The position numbers were made by a program, and so were the translations under genes. Of a stretch of 64,000 nucleotides of DNA, positions 35,230 to 44,043 are shown in pieces (the first letter of the stretch is position 1; every line of letters begins with the position of its first letter). Origin of the DNA: Phycisphaerales bacterium (GTDB lineage Bacteria > Planctomycetota > Phycisphaerae > Phycisphaerales > JAGLTS01); contig JAGLTS010000016.1 of the NCBI GenBank assembly GCA_023135165.1, positions 37,180-101,179 on the forward strand. Reading direction: 5' to 3'. The notes under the pieces were generated by a model. The model was not told where the DNA came from, ran no database searches, and saw only the letters and a program-made list of their open reading frames with translations.

Positions 35230-35447
35230 AGGCGCCTGCGGTGCGTAGCAACGCGGCCGGCTCCCCGGGGTCGTTCCGCCCTTGCGCCTGATAGACTGAC
35301 GAGTCAGCAACAGCCCTGCGTGTGTTTGGGCTCTGGCTTGTGAGTGAATAGGAGCATCCGTTCACACTTTGGCAATGCCTGTTTGGACGCAGGGCGAAAC
35401 AGTAAGCGCTCCGCTGTGCGTCGCGGCTCAACGACTACACTGTGGCC

Positions 35448-35864
35448 ATGACGTTCCAAGAACGAATCACCATCTCGACAACGGGCCACGGCGACATGGC
35501 GGACATCACAACACAGGTCGCGCAGGTCGTTCGTGAATCAAACATCCAGACGGGCATCGCGCATGTCTTCAACGTCGGCAGCACAGGCGTGATCGGGATG
35601 ATCGAGTACGAGCCCGGCCTGCAGCGCGACCTGCCGGAGATCCTCGACAAGCTGATGCCGCCGAGCAGGCAGTACGGGCACGAGCAGGCGTGGCACGACG
35701 GTAATGGACACTCGCACCTCCAGGCGAGCATCCTCGGGCCTGACTTCACCGTGCCGATCGGCGAGGGCGCGTTGATCCTCGGAACTTGGCAGCAGATCAT
35801 CCACCTCGAATGCGATGTTCGCCCCAGGGAGCGCACGATCGTCGTCACCGTCATGGGCGAGTAA
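35448..35864 (+). CDS. YjbQ-family (UPF0047) protein
   Basis: A 138-residue protein of the YjbQ family, often annotated as secondary thiamine-phosphate synthase. Typical segments are VFNVGSTGVIGMIEYEPG, the metal-ligand-rich WHDGNGHSHLQASILG, and the closing GTWQQIIHLECDVRPRER. ATG 35448 was taken; a GTG two codons earlier is possible. It lies 87 bases before the WXG100-like gene on the same strand but is a common housekeeping family and is probably not part of that system. Confidence 0.88.
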   Translation: MTFQERITISTTGHGDMADITTQVAQVVRESNIQTGIAHVFNVGSTGVIGMIEYEPGLQRDLPEILDKLMPPSRQYGHEQAWHDGNGHSHLQASILGPDFTVPIGEGALILGTWQQIIHLECDVRPRERTIVVTVMGE

Positions 35865-35951
35865 ACCTACACCGCACCGCGCCGCCGATCCGGCGCCGCA
35901 CGTGCTACGATACAGGTGAACCCGCTACGCCCCACAGTCGAGGGAGCAGTG

Positions 35952-36224
35952 ATGTCCAAAGCCATCGTCGATCCCGATGAACTTCGGCGTTTCGCACACG
36001 ATCTGAAGCGGTTCAACGACGAGTTGCAGAACCAGCTCACGCTGCTGCACGCTCGCCTGGAATCGCTCGGTGAAACGTGGCGCGATCAGGAGCATCAGAA
36101 ATTCCACGAGGAGTTCGAACAGACCATCCGCGCGCTGGCTCGCTTCCAGTCCGCATCCAAGCAGCACATCCCATTCCTGATGCGAAAGGCTGAGCGCATC
36201 GAAGAGTACCTTCAGCAGCGGTAG
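35952..36224 (+). CDS. WXG100/ESAT-6-like small helical protein
   Basis: A 90-residue, fully helical protein of the WXG100 size class. Two amphipathic helices are joined by a turn that holds ETWRDQEHQKFHEEF (Trp near residue 44); W-R-D takes the place of W-x-G. The pattern W-R-D-x5-F-x3-[FY] recurs in the protein encoded at 36848. ATG 35952 has GGGAG upstream. It opens a four-gene same-strand set that ends with an FtsK/SpoIIIE-type ATPase, the normal companion of WXG100 proteins in type VII secretion. That it is secreted is inference; there is no signal peptide, as usual for this family. Confidence 0.75.
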   Translation: MSKAIVDPDELRRFAHDLKRFNDELQNQLTLLHARLESLGETWRDQEHQKFHEEFEQTIRALARFQSASKQHIPFLMRKAERIEEYLQQR

Positions 36225-36235
36225 GAGTCTCCGCG

Positions 36236-36817
36236 ATGAGGCGAACAGCCCAGGTCGCGTCGATCGCAGCGCTGAGGGACTTCCGAGCGGCGCTTGTCAC
36301 GTTCGTCGAAGAAGCTCGCGTTGCGCTCGATGAGGCTGAGTTCGAGATCCAGCGCACGGCTGAGTGGTTGCGCCACGATCAGATCAGCAGGTGGAAGGCG
36401 GAGGCGCGCAGGTGGGCTGAGGAGGTCACGCGCGCCAAGAGCGAGTTGTACCGCCGACAGATCACGGCGTCCGCTGACGACGCGAAGCCGTCCGCCGTGG
36501 ACGAGAAGAAACGCCTGGAGTACGTGCAGCGCCGGCGCGATGAGGCTGAGTCGAAGATCATCGCCGTGCAGCGCTGGGAGCGAACGCTCGCACACGAAGC
36601 GGCTGAGTACCGCGGCCCGACGCGCCAGCTCGCTACGGCGGTCGAGCTGGAGCTTCCGCAGGCGACGCAGCATCTTGCGCGGCTGATCGAGTCGCTGGAG
36701 CGCTACGTCAGGCTCGCCGTGCCGGAGACCGATGCGGCGTCAGCGCCACACAGCGGACCAACCGCCTCGGAGCCGCCCGCACCAGCCGATGATCCGGAAT
36801 CTGATGACGATGTGTGA
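36236..36817 (+). CDS. Coiled-coil protein of the WXG100/FtsK locus
   Basis: A 193-residue hypothetical protein. Residues about 10-155 are strongly helical and charged (EAEFEIQRTAEWLRHDQIS, RRRDEAESKIIAVQRWE), followed by a short helical region rich in Ala/Leu (PQATQHLARLIESLERYV) and a disordered acidic, Pro/Ala-rich tail. There is no signal peptide or membrane helix. It begins 11 bases after the WXG100-like gene and ends 30 bases before the second small protein, so the three are probably one transcript. It may be a substrate, chaperone or scaffold of the ATPase encoded downstream; no family was recognised. Confidence 0.75.
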   Translation: MRRTAQVASIAALRDFRAALVTFVEEARVALDEAEFEIQRTAEWLRHDQISRWKAEARRWAEEVTRAKSELYRRQITASADDAKPSAVDEKKRLEYVQRRRDEAESKIIAVQRWERTLAHEAAEYRGPTRQLATAVELELPQATQHLARLIESLERYVRLAVPETDAASAPHSGPTASEPPAPADDPESDDDV

Positions 36818-36847
36818 CCAGCGCCGCCGCTGTGAAGGAGCTCAATC

Positions 36848-37060
36848 GTGAGTGTCAACGTCGGTAGAACGAAACTGCAGGACAGCTACAAGGACTTGCA
36901 GGCGAAGTGGTCTCACACGCGGGCGGTCTGGCGCGACGTGGCGCGCGATGAGTTCGAGAAGCAATACCTCGCGCCGCTTGAGCCGAGGATCTCGGCGAGC
37001 CTCACGGCAATGACCCGCATGGCGGAACTTCTCGCTCGCTTGCGCCGCGAATGTGATTGA
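36848..37060 (+). CDS. Second small W-R-D helical protein (WXG100-like partner)
   Basis: A 70-residue helical protein. The central VWRDVARDEFEKQYL matches, position for position, the W-R-D-x5-F-x3-[FY] signature of the WXG100-like protein at 35952, so the two look like distant paralogues, perhaps forming a heterodimer like EsxA/EsxB. GTG 36848 has AAGGAG nine bases upstream, a strong site, supporting this short gene as real. It sits between the coiled-coil gene and the FtsK-type ATPase gene. Confidence 0.72.
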   Translation: MSVNVGRTKLQDSYKDLQAKWSHTRAVWRDVARDEFEKQYLAPLEPRISASLTAMTRMAELLARLRRECD

Positions 37061-37143
37061 CGCTGGATCAGCCGGAACCGCTGCCCGATGTGTACGATGG
37101 TGCTTTCTGATTGCGACAAGACCGTCTCCTCCCGTGTGGGGAC

Positions 37144-40100
37144 ATGCGACCGATGACTGACCGCCCGGCAAGCGAACAACAACGAGCCATGCTTCGACGC
37201 CTGATCGAGCTGGTGGATCGCTGCGCACGTGATGAAGCCCAGGCGGAGCAGTCGCTTCAGACGGGCAAGGCTGAGACGGAGGCGAAATACGCGAAAAGAC
37301 AGGCGGAGCTTGACACCCGACTCGAAGCAGCCACGCAGGCAGCCGAGGCTGAGCACCAGGATGAGGCTGAGCAGATCGCCGCACGATTCGACGTTGAGCA
37401 ACGTCCCACCAAGGCGGGTTACAGCACGCAGCGTGAACAGATCATCGCCGATGCACGCCACGTTGAGTTGCACGCAAAGAGACAACGAGAGAAGGCGAAG
37501 TGGCTGGCTGAGTCCGTCTACGAATCGTCGGAGGATCAGCCGGAGCGAGCATACCGGCAGAGGCGAACCGTCCTTGGACAGCAGCTCGTCGAGCTGGAAC
37601 GGATGAAGAACGAAGCTGCGGATCTGCTCACTGCATATCGCTGTGCATCACTGCTCGATGAGGCCGATGCGCCGCGGGCGCCGAACGCGCTGTCATCGCA
37701 ACGGTCTCGGCCACTGCCCTCGCTTGAGACGGAGCTTGGCAACGTCGATGCTCGCTTATTTGATCTGCGGGACCTTCGTGTCCCTCGGTTCTTCATCGGC
37801 GCCCGGCCGTTCGCCGTTGTCATCTCGCTCGTCATCCTGGCAGGCGTCATTCCCGCCTTCCTGGCAGACTGGCGTCTGGGCACAGCGGTGTTCGCAAGCG
37901 CCGGGTCCACGCTGATGGTCAGCGTCATTGTCGCGATGGTGCTTCTTCGGATCGGTCGATCACAGGTGCGCCGCGCTTGGGGTCCGCTGGCGGATGCAAT
38001 CCGGTCCGCTCATGCCTCATACGATGAATCGCTGGAACTCGCTGCGCAGACACGCCGGCGTGCTGACGAGGAATTGCTGAAAACACGAGACTGCGAGCTG
38101 GCGGCCGCTGAAGATGAAGCCGGCACACTGCTCATTGATATCGAGCCCACGCGCGACCGCGAGCTGCAGCGACTCGATGCTGATTACAAGGAGCAGGTCC
38201 AGAGCATCAAGGAGCGCCGCGCCAAGGCCGATGCCCGCCTCGAAGAGCACTACCGCGAAACGATCAGTGAACTGAACGAGGAGCACCGACGAGACTCGTT
38301 GTATGCGGAAGATGAACGCGATGCCGGCCTGCGTGCGATTCAGGAAGCGCACGATGAAGCGTGGACTGTGCTCAATCGCGCATGGTCCGAAGGCATGACC
38401 GAGGCATACGAGGCGTTCGACCGCATCAGATCCGGTGCAGCCTCGCTCTTCCCGGATTGGCTGAGCGATGCGTGGGATTCGTTCGTGCCGCCCAATGCGT
38501 TTCCGCAGGCGCTTCGGTTCGGCGAACTAAGCGTGGATATGCACGCACTGCCCGGCGGGATGCCCAAGAGCGAATCACTGACACTGCCCGGCCCGGCGCG
38601 GTTCACCGTTCCAGCCTTGCTCGCCTTTCCCGATGAATGCTCGCTCGTGATCGAGACCGGCCGAGACGGGCGTGACGCGGCGATCGCTGCGCTTCAGATG
38701 TTCATGCTTCGCTTGCTCACTTCACTGCCGCCCGGCAAGGTGCGTTTCACGCTCATCGACCCGGTTGGCCTGGGCCAGAGCTTTGCAGGCTTCATGCACC
38801 TTGCTGACTACGACGAGTCGCACGTCGGAGGCAAGATCTGGACGGAAGCGAGGCATATCGAGCAGCGACTGGCCGACCTGAGCGAGCACATGGAGCACGT
38901 GATCCAGAAGTACCTGCGCAACGAGTTCGAGACGATCGAGGAGTACAACGAGTACGCGGGTGAAGTCGCTGAGCCGTTCCGTTTCCTCGTTCTTGCGGAC
39001 TTCCCGGTGAACGTGAGCGAGGCGGCGGCCAGGCGTCTTGCGAGCATCATCACGAGCGGGCCTCGTTGCGGCGTGCATACGCTCATCAGCATCGACTCTC
39101 GCCAGTCCATCCCACGCGGGTTCCAACTCGACGACCTGACACGACGGTGCACCCATCTGAAATACCATGACGGCCGACTCGTGTGGCAGGACCCGGACAT
39201 CATGAGCTTCCCACTTCGTGTGGATAACGCCCCGCCGGATGAGTTGCTCACGCGTCTGTTGCAGCGGATCGGACAAGCTGCGAAAGAGGTGGGCCCGGTG
39301 CAGGTTCCGTTCAACATGATCGCCCCACCCGCGGCGCAGCGTTGGTCGCTGAGCAGCGCCGCCGAGCTGCACGTTCCGCTCGGCAGGGCCGGCGCCAAGA
39401 AGCTCCAGTACATGACGCTGGGCTACGGTACGGCGCAGCATGTACTCATCGCGGGCAAGACCGGGTCGGGCAAGTCCACGCTGCTGCATGCGCTCATCAC
39501 GAGCATTGCGCTCTGGTATAGCCCGGATGAGGTCGAGCTTTATCTCGTGGACTTCAAGAAGGGCGTCGAGTTCAAGACCTACGCTGCGCATCAGCTTCCC
39601 CACGCGCGCGTCATCGCCATCGAGAGCGATCGTGAGTTCGGCCTGAGCACGCTGCAACGGCTCGATGCGGAACTCAAACGCAGGGGCGATCTCTTTCGTG
39701 ACCGGAGCGTGCAGGATTTGGCAGGCTACCGCAAGCTCGAAGGCGAAGGGCCGATGCCGCGCATCCTGCTCGTCGTCGACGAGTTCCAGGAGTTCTTCGT
39801 CGAGGATGACAAGGTCGCCCAGGATGCGGCGCTCTTGCTCGACCGTCTCGTGCGCCAAGGTAGAGCGTTCGGCATCCACATCCTGCTCGGATCGCAGACC
39901 CTCGCCGGCGCGTACACACTCGCGCGTAGCACGGTCGGTCAAATGGCGGTGCGCATCGCGCTCCAGTGCGCCGAGGCCGACTCGTACCTCATCATGAACG
40001 ATGACAATGCCGCGGCGAGACTGCTCTCAAGGCCGGGCGAAGCGATCTACAACGATGCCAGCGGCGTGGTCGAAGGAAACAGCCCGTTTCAGGTCGCATG

Positions 40101-41082
40101 GATTTCTGACGAACATCGCGACGGTTTTCTCTCCAGCGTTCAGGATCTGGCGAAGGAACATCACACGACGCCGACTCACAGTCAGATCGTCTTCGAGGGC
40201 AACGTCCCGGCTGACATCTGCACGAATGAGCCGTTGCGAGGGCTGCTCGCGGAACCCGCATGGCCCGAACGCGCAGCCGCGCCCGCTGCGTGGCTCGGCG
40301 AACCGATCGCCATCAAGGAGCCTACCGCTGCGATCCTTCATGCGCAAGGCGGGGCGAATGTCATGATCGTCGGACAGCGAGAAGATGTCTCGCTCGCCAT
40401 GCTCGCTACCGCAATCATCAGCCTCGCGGCGCAGCGCTCCCCACAGGATGCTCGCTTCTGCATTCTTGACGGCAGCCCGCCTGACTCACCCAATGCCGAT
40501 TACCTCGGTGCGCTCGCTGAGATGCTGCCACATCGCGCCGATGTCACCGACTGGCGCAATGTTCCCGACCTGATCGGCGAGCTGGCGGGCGAACTTGCCC
40601 GGCGTCAGGATTCGCATCACGCCGACGGCCCGGCGATCTACCTCATCATCTACGCCCTGCAACGCTTCCGTGCTCTGCGCCGCAGTGAGGATGACTTCAG
40701 CTTCTCGATGGGCGACGAGGCCAAAGCGCCCGCGCCGGACAAGCAGTTCACATCGCTCTTGCGCGACGGCCCGAACGTCGGCATTCACACGCTCACGTGG
40801 TGCGACACGGTCAACACGCTCGACCGCGCGCTCGATCGGACCGCGATGCGCGAGTTCGAGACGCGCATCCTGTTCCAGATGAGCGCATCGGACTCGAGCC
40901 ATCTCATCGACTCGCCCATCGCCGGCAAGCTCGGCCTTCGTCGCGCGCTGTTCTACAGCGAAGAACGTGGGTTCCCCGAGAAGTTCCGCCCCTACGCGCT
41001 CCCGACGCGGGACTGGCTGGCGCACGTCGGCGACACGCTGCGCAAGCGACCCACCCCCAAGAAGCGCCGCCGCCGCCGCTGA
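37144..41082 (+). CDS. FtsK/SpoIIIE-type membrane ATPase (EccC-like)
   Basis: A 1312-residue ATPase. Residues 1-215 are coiled coil, two membrane helices lie at about 217-275 (PFAVVISLVILAGVIPAFL and a second), then another long coiled coil (about 285-430). The first FtsK/SpoIIIE domain has Walker A GKTGSGKS at 771-778 and Walker B LLVVDE ending at Glu880. A second RecA-like domain near 1050-1290 is degenerate: the P-loop position reads VGQREDVSLA (near 1077), with no Lys. EccC and YukB proteins have two or three such domains, and inactive ones are common. The coiled coil before the membrane pair is unlike classical EccC. Start is ATG 37144 or 37153. Role as motor for the two WXG100-like proteins is inferred from linkage. 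Confidence 0.85.
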   Translation: MRPMTDRPASEQQRAMLRRLIELVDRCARDEAQAEQSLQTGKAETEAKYAKRQAELDTRLEAATQAAEAEHQDEAEQIAARFDVEQRPTKAGYSTQREQIIADARHVELHAKRQREKAKWLAESVYESSEDQPERAYRQRRTVLGQQLVELERMKNEAADLLTAYRCASLLDEADAPRAPNALSSQRSRPLPSLETELGNVDARLFDLRDLRVPRFFIGARPFAVVISLVILAGVIPAFLADWRLGTAVFASAGSTLMVSVIVAMVLLRIGRSQVRRAWGPLADAIRSAHASYDESLELAAQTRRRADEELLKTRDCELAAAEDEAGTLLIDIEPTRDRELQRLDADYKEQVQSIKERRAKADARLEEHYRETISELNEEHRRDSLYAEDERDAGLRAIQEAHDEAWTVLNRAWSEGMTEAYEAFDRIRSGAASLFPDWLSDAWDSFVPPNAFPQALRFGELSVDMHALPGGMPKSESLTLPGPARFTVPALLAFPDECSLVIETGRDGRDAAIAALQMFMLRLLTSLPPGKVRFTLIDPVGLGQSFAGFMHLADYDESHVGGKIWTEARHIEQRLADLSEHMEHVIQKYLRNEFETIEEYNEYAGEVAEPFRFLVLADFPVNVSEAAARRLASIITSGPRCGVHTLISIDSRQSIPRGFQLDDLTRRCTHLKYHDGRLVWQDPDIMSFPLRVDNAPPDELLTRLLQRIGQAAKEVGPVQVPFNMIAPPAAQRWSLSSAAELHVPLGRAGAKKLQYMTLGYGTAQHVLIAGKTGSGKSTLLHALITSIALWYSPDEVELYLVDFKKGVEFKTYAAHQLPHARVIAIESDREFGLSTLQRLDAELKRRGDLFRDRSVQDLAGYRKLEGEGPMPRILLVVDEFQEFFVEDDKVAQDAALLLDRLVRQGRAFGIHILLGSQTLAGAYTLARSTVGQMAVRIALQCAEADSYLIMNDDNAAARLLSRPGEAIYNDASGVVEGNSPFQVAWISDEHRDGFLSSVQDLAKEHHTTPTHSQIVFEGNVPADICTNEPLRGLLAEPAWPERAAAPAAWLGEPIAIKEPTAAILHAQGGANVMIVGQREDVSLAMLATAIISLAAQRSPQDARFCILDGSPPDSPNADYLGALAEMLPHRADVTDWRNVPDLIGELAGELARRQDSHHADGPAIYLIIYALQRFRALRRSEDDFSFSMGDEAKAPAPDKQFTSLLRDGPNVGIHTLTWCDTVNTLDRALDRTAMREFETRILFQMSASDSSHLIDSPIAGKLGLRRALFYSEERGFPEKFRPYALPTRDWLAHVGDTLRKRPTPKKRRRRR

Positions 41083-41140
41083 TGGGCCAGATCGCTTCAG
41101 GCGGGATGCGAATGGGAGCACGCTGCGCGTCGTCGCACGC

Positions 41141-42334
41141 TCATGACCCGCCTACCGCCGACTCGCGCAACCGCTTGAGCATCTCTTTCCCGTTCATGTT
41201 GTCCGGGTTGATCCGCAGCGACTTCTCGTATAACTCGATTGCGCGATCGCGATCGCCCGCATGCGTGTACGCCTCGCCGAGACTGTCATAGACGTTCCAT
41301 GATTCCGGATGCAGTTCGACGTTCCGCTTGAATACGCGCACGGCAGCCGCGATGTCGCCGGCTCCAAGATGCACGTAGCCGAGTTGATTCAGCGGTGCTT
41401 CCGGCGGCCTGACTCCGTAGCCGAACCGATCACTGATCGCTTGGTAGTGCGCTTCGATGGCGTCAAGCCCCCGATCAAACACCTCCCGGCTGAGACCCCA
41501 ACCGGCGTAGATCGCTTCCAGCCCGTCGTACACCGCCTGATGCACCTCCGCACCATGCCCGGTGTCGGTCATCCGCTGGTACTGCCATCGTAGACCCGGC
41601 GCATCCGTTTCTTCGAGAATCGCGGCGAACCGATTGATCTTGTCGACCCATGCATCGCTCTCCGCACCGGCGACGACATGCAGCGAGCAGCCAAGATCAT
41701 CCGATTGCTCCAGAATCGGCTGCACGTACGCCAGCGGGAGCTCGTCGCCTTCAAGCAGGTACGGCGTGATCGCGATGTACCCGCCGAATGTGTCCGGCGA
41801 CGCAAGCAGCATGTGCACCGTGAACAGCCCGGCCAAGCAATGACCGGCGAGGATACGGTACGGCTCGGTCCGGTACTCCGCATCCACGAATGGAATCAGT
41901 TCATCCTCCATGAACCGAATGAACCGCTCGGAATCACCTGCGGGCACATACTGCGACTGATCCTCGCTGGGCACGATCTGCGGTGCCAGGTCGCGTCCGC
42001 GATTCACGTTCTCGATCCCCACGACGATCATCTGCGGAATGCAGCTGGCCCCGATGACCTCGCCCTGGGCGGCAAGGAAGTCGGTGATCCCCGCCACGTG
42101 CGCGAAGTGGAACTCCGCATCCAGCATGTACAGCACCGGGTAGTGCGTCTGCGATCGGTCATATCCAGTCGGAAGGTGAATGACGATCGGTCGATCCTCA
42201 CCGAGGATGTCCGAGTGAACCGTCACGCGCCGCCCGATGACGATCGGCTCGCCTTCCTTCTGGGCGGTGGCAGCCGACGTGGTTGTGAGCAGCACGATCA
42301 GGTACGCAAGCAGTCGCAAGGGTGTGCTTCGCAT
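41141..42334 (-). CDS. Exported alpha/beta-hydrolase esterase with C-terminal TPRs
   Basis: A 397-residue exported protein (signal peptide residues 1 to about 25). The first 280 residues match the IroE/BesA-like putative esterase family: IHLPTGYDRSQTHYPVLYML near 52-71 and the nucleophile elbow at 164-169, which reads GHCLAG, so Cys166 stands where Ser is normal. The catalytic His may be in DTGHGAEVH near residue 270. Residues about 320-397 are TPR-like (NQLGYVHLGAGDIAAAVRVF). ATG 42334 has GGAG eight bases upstream; ATG 42340 is a close alternative. It faces away from its neighbours. Confidence 0.82.
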   Translation of the reverse strand: MRSTPLRLLAYLIVLLTTTSAATAQKEGEPIVIGRRVTVHSDILGEDRPIVIHLPTGYDRSQTHYPVLYMLDAEFHFAHVAGITDFLAAQGEVIGASCIPQMIVVGIENVNRGRDLAPQIVPSEDQSQYVPAGDSERFIRFMEDELIPFVDAEYRTEPYRILAGHCLAGLFTVHMLLASPDTFGGYIAITPYLLEGDELPLAYVQPILEQSDDLGCSLHVVAGAESDAWVDKINRFAAILEETDAPGLRWQYQRMTDTGHGAEVHQAVYDGLEAIYAGWGLSREVFDRGLDAIEAHYQAISDRFGYGVRPPEAPLNQLGYVHLGAGDIAAAVRVFKRNVELHPESWNVYDSLGEAYTHAGDRDRAIELYEKSLRINPDNMNGKEMLKRLRESAVGGS

Positions 42335-42543
42335 CAACATGGCTCCATGTTCGGCGTGGAAGGTGAGGACTATCTGATGCTGATACTGGGCGCCCAGTGA
42401 GGCGTTGCGGCAACTGTGGCGATGTCTGAACGATGTGGAGCGACTGACTCGGCATGCGAATCCTGGCATAATGGGTGTGCGGACTGATCCGAGCCTTCCG
42501 CAGCACCCAGTCGCGTGGGAAGCGGCGTTGCAGGGAGAGATGT

Positions 42544-43992
42544 ATGTCGCTCATCGTCCTGGGGATCGCACTCAGCCTGTTGACCGGGATCTGGCTGCTC
42601 GTCGCCGGTGTGCGCGGCCGGAAGATCAGCGATCACCCCTTCTGTCGACGGTGCAAGTATGACCTGGTCATGCACGGGAAGGCGAGCGTCTGTCCAGAGT
42701 GTGGACGTGGTCTCGCCGATCATCGAGCGGTGCGTCACGGGATCAGGTGCAAGCGGCCGCGCGTCATCGCATTCGGCTCGCTGTTTCTGCTCGTCGGCCT
42801 TGGCGGCTGGGGCGTCGCCGGTTGGGCGTCGGCGGTGACATACGACTGGAACCGCATCAAGCCTGTCTCCTGGCTGAAGCGAGAGGCGATCGTGCCGAGT
42901 ACGACGATCCCGACACCCGCTCACCAGGAACTGCTCCGTCGGCTGATGTTGGGGCGGCTGTCGGAGCAGCAGGTTGATGATCTCGTGCAGACGGGCCTCT
43001 CGATCCAGGGCGACCCGAACGCGACGTGGAATGACGAGTGGGGCGACTTCATCGAGGAGGCGATCGAGCGTGGCAAGCTCACCGATGAACAGGAGGAAAC
43101 GTACTACCGGCAGACGCTCGAGTTCTCGTTCGACATCACGTGCCGGCCGAAGGTCCGCGCAGGCGAGCCGATTCCGTTCCGCATATCGACCATTCCATTT
43201 CGTCTCTCGTTTCGTCGATGGGACCTAGCCCCAAATGGTCCCGTGCTCTTCGGCTTCTCCGAGTGGCAGGATCTGTCCATCAATGGGAAGACGGTTGAGT
43301 GTCGCAAGCCCTGGATCGGCAGGCATCGCGTGTCGCCCGTCGTAGGTGGTTCGCGGTGGACCCCGATGGTTGAGCTTGCCATGGATGAGGGTGCTCACGA
43401 GATCCGGATTGTATGTGACTTCGCCGTGATCCTATCAACGTGCGGTGCGGACCGGCCAGAGTACAGCCATATCGAGGATATCCCCTCACCGCTTGCCCGC
43501 TGGACGAGAGTCCTCTCCCTCGACATCGAAGTCGTACCCGCCGATGTGCCGGTCGTGATGTGCGTGCCGGACGAGTCGGTCCGTGACGAGATTGTCGCAG
43601 GCATCATTGCCGAGTGTGTGGATGAGAAGGTCGTACTTCCAAATGGGTTCGGCGGGGAGCAAACAATGGCGGTTCTGCAGGGCACGGTTGTCTTCCTGTC
43701 GCCGCCCGTCGATCTGAGCTTCGCGGTCTTCGGCCGACATGGGAAGACCGAGAAGCGGCTCGGCTCGGCGATGGCCAGGGCTGGTCGTGACACCAACTGC
43801 CCGTTTGACTATCGCACCGATCCCCGCGAGGTCTTTCCCGATGCGAGGACGATCGACATCGTTCTGCGCACCGACGTCGGTCCGGCGGAGCGCACGATCG
43901 ACATCACCGAGGTCTGGGACGGCGAGATCGTCATCGAAGATGTCCCGCTCTATGCGGAAGAGGACGAGCCCGGGCCACCCGATGCGCCTTGA
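42544..43992 (+). CDS. Membrane-anchored zinc-ribbon protein of unknown function
   Basis: A 482-residue hypothetical protein. A first helix (about 3-21) is followed by a zinc ribbon with CRRCKYDLVMHGKASVCPEC (residues about 37-56) and a second helix near 78-100. The remaining 380 residues are extracytoplasmic-looking and beta-rich with no known motif. The zinc ribbon plus helices recalls the protein at 25816. ATG 42544 has GGGAGAG upstream. It stands alone between the esterase and the aminopeptidase genes, which face the other way. Confidence 0.72.
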   Translation: MSLIVLGIALSLLTGIWLLVAGVRGRKISDHPFCRRCKYDLVMHGKASVCPECGRGLADHRAVRHGIRCKRPRVIAFGSLFLLVGLGGWGVAGWASAVTYDWNRIKPVSWLKREAIVPSTTIPTPAHQELLRRLMLGRLSEQQVDDLVQTGLSIQGDPNATWNDEWGDFIEEAIERGKLTDEQEETYYRQTLEFSFDITCRPKVRAGEPIPFRISTIPFRLSFRRWDLAPNGPVLFGFSEWQDLSINGKTVECRKPWIGRHRVSPVVGGSRWTPMVELAMDEGAHEIRIVCDFAVILSTCGADRPEYSHIEDIPSPLARWTRVLSLDIEVVPADVPVVMCVPDESVRDEIVAGIIAECVDEKVVLPNGFGGEQTMAVLQGTVVFLSPPVDLSFAVFGRHGKTEKRLGSAMARAGRDTNCPFDYRTDPREVFPDARTIDIVLRTDVGPAERTIDITEVWDGEIVIEDVPLYAEEDEPGPPDAP

Positions 43993-44043
43993 CGTTTCAG
44001 AAACAGCGCTTCCCCTCAGGGCGCAGCGAGACGTGGGGGTGTG

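Noticed and set aside
16060..35360. Identical 15-base word GAATAGGAGCATCCG at 16060-16074 and 35346-35360, both before genes
   Set aside because: In 64 kb one or two exact 15-base matches are expected by chance; no wider similarity around them.
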